64,000 nt of DNA from Mycolicibacterium insubricum (GTDB lineage: Bacteria > Actinomycetota > Actinomycetes > Mycobacteriales > Mycobacteriaceae), in contig NZ_AP022618.1 of the NCBI RefSeq assembly GCF_010731615.1, positions 4,340,001 to 4,404,000 of the forward strand. Reading direction: 5' to 3'. Positions within the stretch are counted from its first letter, which is position 1; every line of letters starts with the position of its first letter. The position numbers and the translations under genes are program-made. A model generated the notes under the pieces. It did not search any database. It was not told where the DNA came from and saw only the letters and a list, made by a program, of their open reading frames with translations. Below are positions 61,886 to 64,000 of this stretch, piece by piece.

Positions 61886-63518
61886 CCTGGCGCGCCGCCG
61901 CCCGGCCGGCGGCGCGGCCGCTGAAGATACAGCCGCCGACGAAGGTGCCCTCCAGCGAGCGGTAGCCGTGCACGCCTCCGCCGCCGAAACCCGCGGCCTC
62001 CCCCGCCGCGTACAGGCCGGGGATCGGGTCACCGTCGGCGCCGAGCACCCGCGAATCCAGGTCGGTGTGCAGCCCGCCGAGGGTCTTGCGGGTCAGCACG
62101 TGCAGTTTGACCGCGATCAGCGGCCCCGCCTTGGGGTCGGTGATGCGGTGCGGGGCGACCACCCGCGACAACCGGTCGGGCAGATAGGCCCGCGCCCCGC
62201 GGATGGCGGTGATCTGGCCGTCCTTGCTGAACCTGTTGGCGACCTCCCGGTCGCGGGCGGTGACCTCGGCGGCCACCGTGGAGTAGTCCAGGGGTTCGAC
62301 GTCGGGCAGTTCGTTCATCTTCTGCACCAGCTCGGTCAGGTTCGACGCGGAGACGAAGTCGACACCGCGGTCCACGAACGCCTGCACCGGGCCGGGAGCG
62401 CCGGGGCGCACCCGGGCCAGCACCTGAGGGATGCTGCGGGAGGTCAGGTCGGGGTTCTGCTCCTGGCCGGACAGGCCGAACTCCTTCTCGATGATCCGGG
62501 CGTTGAGCACGAACCAGGTGTAATCGTGGCCGGACTTGGTGATGTGGGCCAGCGTGCCGAGGGTGTCGAAGCCGGGGTACAGCGGCCCGGGCAGCCGGCG
62601 TCCGGTGGCGTCCAGCCACAGTGACGACGGTCCGGGCAGGATCCGGATGCCGTGGCCCGGCCAGACCGGGTCGTAGTTGGTGATGCCCTCGGTGTAGTGC
62701 CACATCCGGTCGCGGTTGATGACGGTGCCGCCGGCCTCCTCGGTGATGCCGATCATTCGGCCGTCGACGTGGGCGGGCACCCCGGTCAGCAGCTGGCGGG
62801 GTACCTTGCCGAGCCGGCGCGGCCAGTTCTTGCGTACCAGATCGGTGTTTCCGCCGATGCCGCCGCTGGCGACGACGACGGCCTGCGCCCGGAACTCGAA
62901 AGCGCTCAACACGTTTCGGCTCGATGCCACGCCACGGGCGGCGTCCGAAGGCTCCAGGATCGCCCCGCGCACCCCGGTCACGACGCCGTCCTCCACGATC
63001 AGGTGGTCGACGCGGTGGCGGTGGGCGAACCGGACGCGCGGGTTGCCCAGCAGCCGGCGGGCGAAGATGTCGACCAGCGCCGGGCCGGTGCCCCAGGTGA
63101 TGTGGAATCGGGGCACCGAGTTGCCGTGGCCGCGGGCGTCGTAACCGCCGCGTTCGGCCCAGCCGACGATCGGGAAGATCTTCAGTCCGCGCTCGGCGAG
63201 CCAGGCGTGCTTCTCCCCCGCCGCGAACTCGACGTAGGCCTGGGCCCATTGGCGCGGCCAGTAGTCCTCGTCCCGGTCGAATGCGGCGGTGCCCATCCAG
63301 TCCTGCAGGGCCAGCTCGTAGCTGTCGCGGATGCCCATCCGGCGCTGCTGGGGACTGTCGACGAAGAACAGCCCGCCGAACGACCAGTACGCCTGTCCGC
63401 CCAGGTTGCCGGCGTTCTCCTGGTCGAGGATCAGCACCTGCCTGCCGCGCTCGACGAGTTCGCAGGCGGCGACCAGCCCCGCCAGCCCGGCTCCGACGAT
63501 GATGACGTCTGCGTCCAT
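61878..63518 (-). CDS. FAD-binding dehydrogenase (fumarate reductase/KstD-like, Rv0785 type)
   Basis: 546 residues. N-terminal DVIIVGAGLAGLVAACELV with the FAD-ADP motif, NLGGQAYWSFGGLFF, VVVASGGIGGN and C-terminal GLYAAGEAAGFGGGGVHGYR and LEGTFVGGCIFSGRAAGR fit the FAD_binding_2 family that includes 3-ketosteroid dehydrogenases and flavocytochrome c-type reductases. The orthologue Rv0785 has no established substrate. It resumes the M. tuberculosis-like order after the PHA-type cluster. Confidence 0.9.
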   Translation of the reverse strand: MDADVIIVGAGLAGLVAACELVERGRQVLILDQENAGNLGGQAYWSFGGLFFVDSPQQRRMGIRDSYELALQDWMGTAAFDRDEDYWPRQWAQAYVEFAAGEKHAWLAERGLKIFPIVGWAERGGYDARGHGNSVPRFHITWGTGPALVDIFARRLLGNPRVRFAHRHRVDHLIVEDGVVTGVRGAILEPSDAARGVASSRNVLSAFEFRAQAVVVASGGIGGNTDLVRKNWPRRLGKVPRQLLTGVPAHVDGRMIGITEEAGGTVINRDRMWHYTEGITNYDPVWPGHGIRILPGPSSLWLDATGRRLPGPLYPGFDTLGTLAHITKSGHDYTWFVLNARIIEKEFGLSGQEQNPDLTSRSIPQVLARVRPGAPGPVQAFVDRGVDFVSASNLTELVQKMNELPDVEPLDYSTVAAEVTARDREVANRFSKDGQITAIRGARAYLPDRLSRVVAPHRITDPKAGPLIAVKLHVLTRKTLGGLHTDLDSRVLGADGDPIPGLYAAGEAAGFGGGGVHGYRSLEGTFVGGCIFSGRAAGRAAARQVI

Positions 63519-63554
63519 GGGGCCAACGCTAGTCTGCGCGGGCCCACCCGGGGC

Positions 63555-64000
63555 TCAGGCGGCGCGAGCGACCCGGTCTGCGTCCCAGCGGTAGACCGTC
63601 GGCTGGTGCCCGTGCGCCAGGGTGAGGTCGACGGCCTGCAGCAGCGCCTGGCGCGGCGCGGGTGCGCGGAGCTGTCGCGCCGTGACGTTGAGCCGGACCA
63701 CGCCGCCGCGCCGGGCGACCCGGTCGGCCGAGCGCAGCAGGGTGCGGCACCACCACGGCTCGGACTGCAGTCCCCCGCCGGCGCCGAGGACCCGGGCCCG
63801 TTCGGCGCGGTCGCGCACCAGGTCGACGATCTCCGCCGAGGACGCCAGCAGCCGGAAACCGCACTGGGGCAAGGCGGCGACGGCACCCGGTGAGGCGTGC
63901 CAGTGGGGTGCGGCGAAGAGCCGGGTTCGCAGACCAAGTTGTTCGAACGCCCGGTCGGCGGCCAACAGCCGCAGTTTGGCCTCGTGCGCCGACAGTTCGG
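63555..64000 (-). CDS. DUF2334/polysaccharide-deacetylase-like protein (5' end outside window)
   Basis: The frame is open to the right edge, so only the C-terminal 147 residues are visible. ELSAHEAKLRLLAADRAFEQ followed by FAAPHWHASPGAVAALPQCG matches the second half of NodB-like DUF2334 domains, where the His-containing APxWH segment lines the active site. By position it corresponds to Rv0784. Ends with LTLAHGHQPTVYRWDADRV. Likely a carbohydrate-active hydrolase, not proven. Confidence 0.7.
   Translation of the reverse strand, partial: ELSAHEAKLRLLAADRAFEQLGLRTRLFAAPHWHASPGAVAALPQCGFRLLASSAEIVDLVRDRAERARVLGAGGGLQSEPWWCRTLLRSADRVARRGGVVRLNVTARQLRAPAPRQALLQAVDLTLAHGHQPTVYRWDADRVARAA

Overview
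The window looks like chromosome from a fast-growing mycobacterium (Mycolicibacterium type). GC is high throughout, starts are often GTG, and the -10 motif TANNNT repeatedly lies exactly 6 bases before a start codon, the signature of mycobacterial leaderless mRNAs. From about 10.8 to 49.6 kb, and again at the right end, the gene order follows M. tuberculosis Rv0826 back to Rv0784 (from memory): MpaB-type oxygenase, TetR, desA1, dus, LCP protein, phoY, pst genes, mshD, GlnR-like regulator, lmeA, thiX, sulfur operon, Rv0813c, pabC, ygfZ, purM, purF, purL, pepC, DyP/encapsulin, purQS, Rv0786c, Rv0785. The pstSCAB operon next to phoY is the arrangement of fast growers.

Layout. 0-7 kb: 3' part of a GH38 alpha-mannosidase, an unknown conserved protein, an acyl-CoA carboxylase carboxyltransferase and a secreted alpha/beta hydrolase. 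7.1-8.8 kb: tRNA-Glu/Asp/Phe on the minus strand and tRNA-Lys on the plus strand, an eroded integrase against tRNA-Lys, and small exported proteins. 8.9-12.4 kb: zinc-ribbon membrane protein, Ser/Thr kinase, MpaB-type oxygenase, TetR. 12.5-23.2 kb: desA1, dus, LCP ligase, phosphate uptake (phoY, pstBACS with a candidate Pho box), mycothiol synthase and GlnR-like regulator. 23.3-29.3 kb: LmeA, thioredoxin, a sulfur operon led by a 27-residue polycysteine leader peptide, a nitrobindin-like protein, PabC, YgfZ, DUF3073. 29.3-36.4 kb: purM, purF, exported and membrane proteins, a frameshifted beta-propeller gene.

36.4-41.6 kb is a 5-kb accessory insert (DUF732 protein, Cys-rich secreted protein, large LuxR-type ATPase regulator, small unknown protein). 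It is bracketed by two diverged copies of the junction between the propeller gene and purL. 41.6-49.6 kb returns to the core: purL, an LGFP lipoprotein, an M18 aminopeptidase with a tandem-repeat insertion, DyP peroxidase with its encapsulin, purQ, purS, a metallo-hydrolase.

49.6-61.9 kb is an insertion between the Rv0786c and Rv0785 orthologues: a polyhydroxyalkanoate (PHA)-type cluster of acyl-CoA ligase, DUF3556 membrane protein, CrtI-like oxidoreductase, 3-ketoacyl reductase, PHA synthase, PHA depolymerase-like hydrolase, secreted lipase-family protein, PucR regulator and acyl-CoA dehydrogenase. Three promoters in it (ligase, lipase, dehydrogenase) share one layout: a TTGTC-N7-GACAA palindrome, 22-23 bases, a CRCRACGRTGYG block, 18 bases, then a TANNNT -10. 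This predicts one PucR regulon and is the strongest candidate for an undescribed regulatory system here. Other leads are the polycysteine leader operon that lacks its sulfurtransferase gene, the lost GTG start of dus, and the duplicated junction around the LuxR insert.
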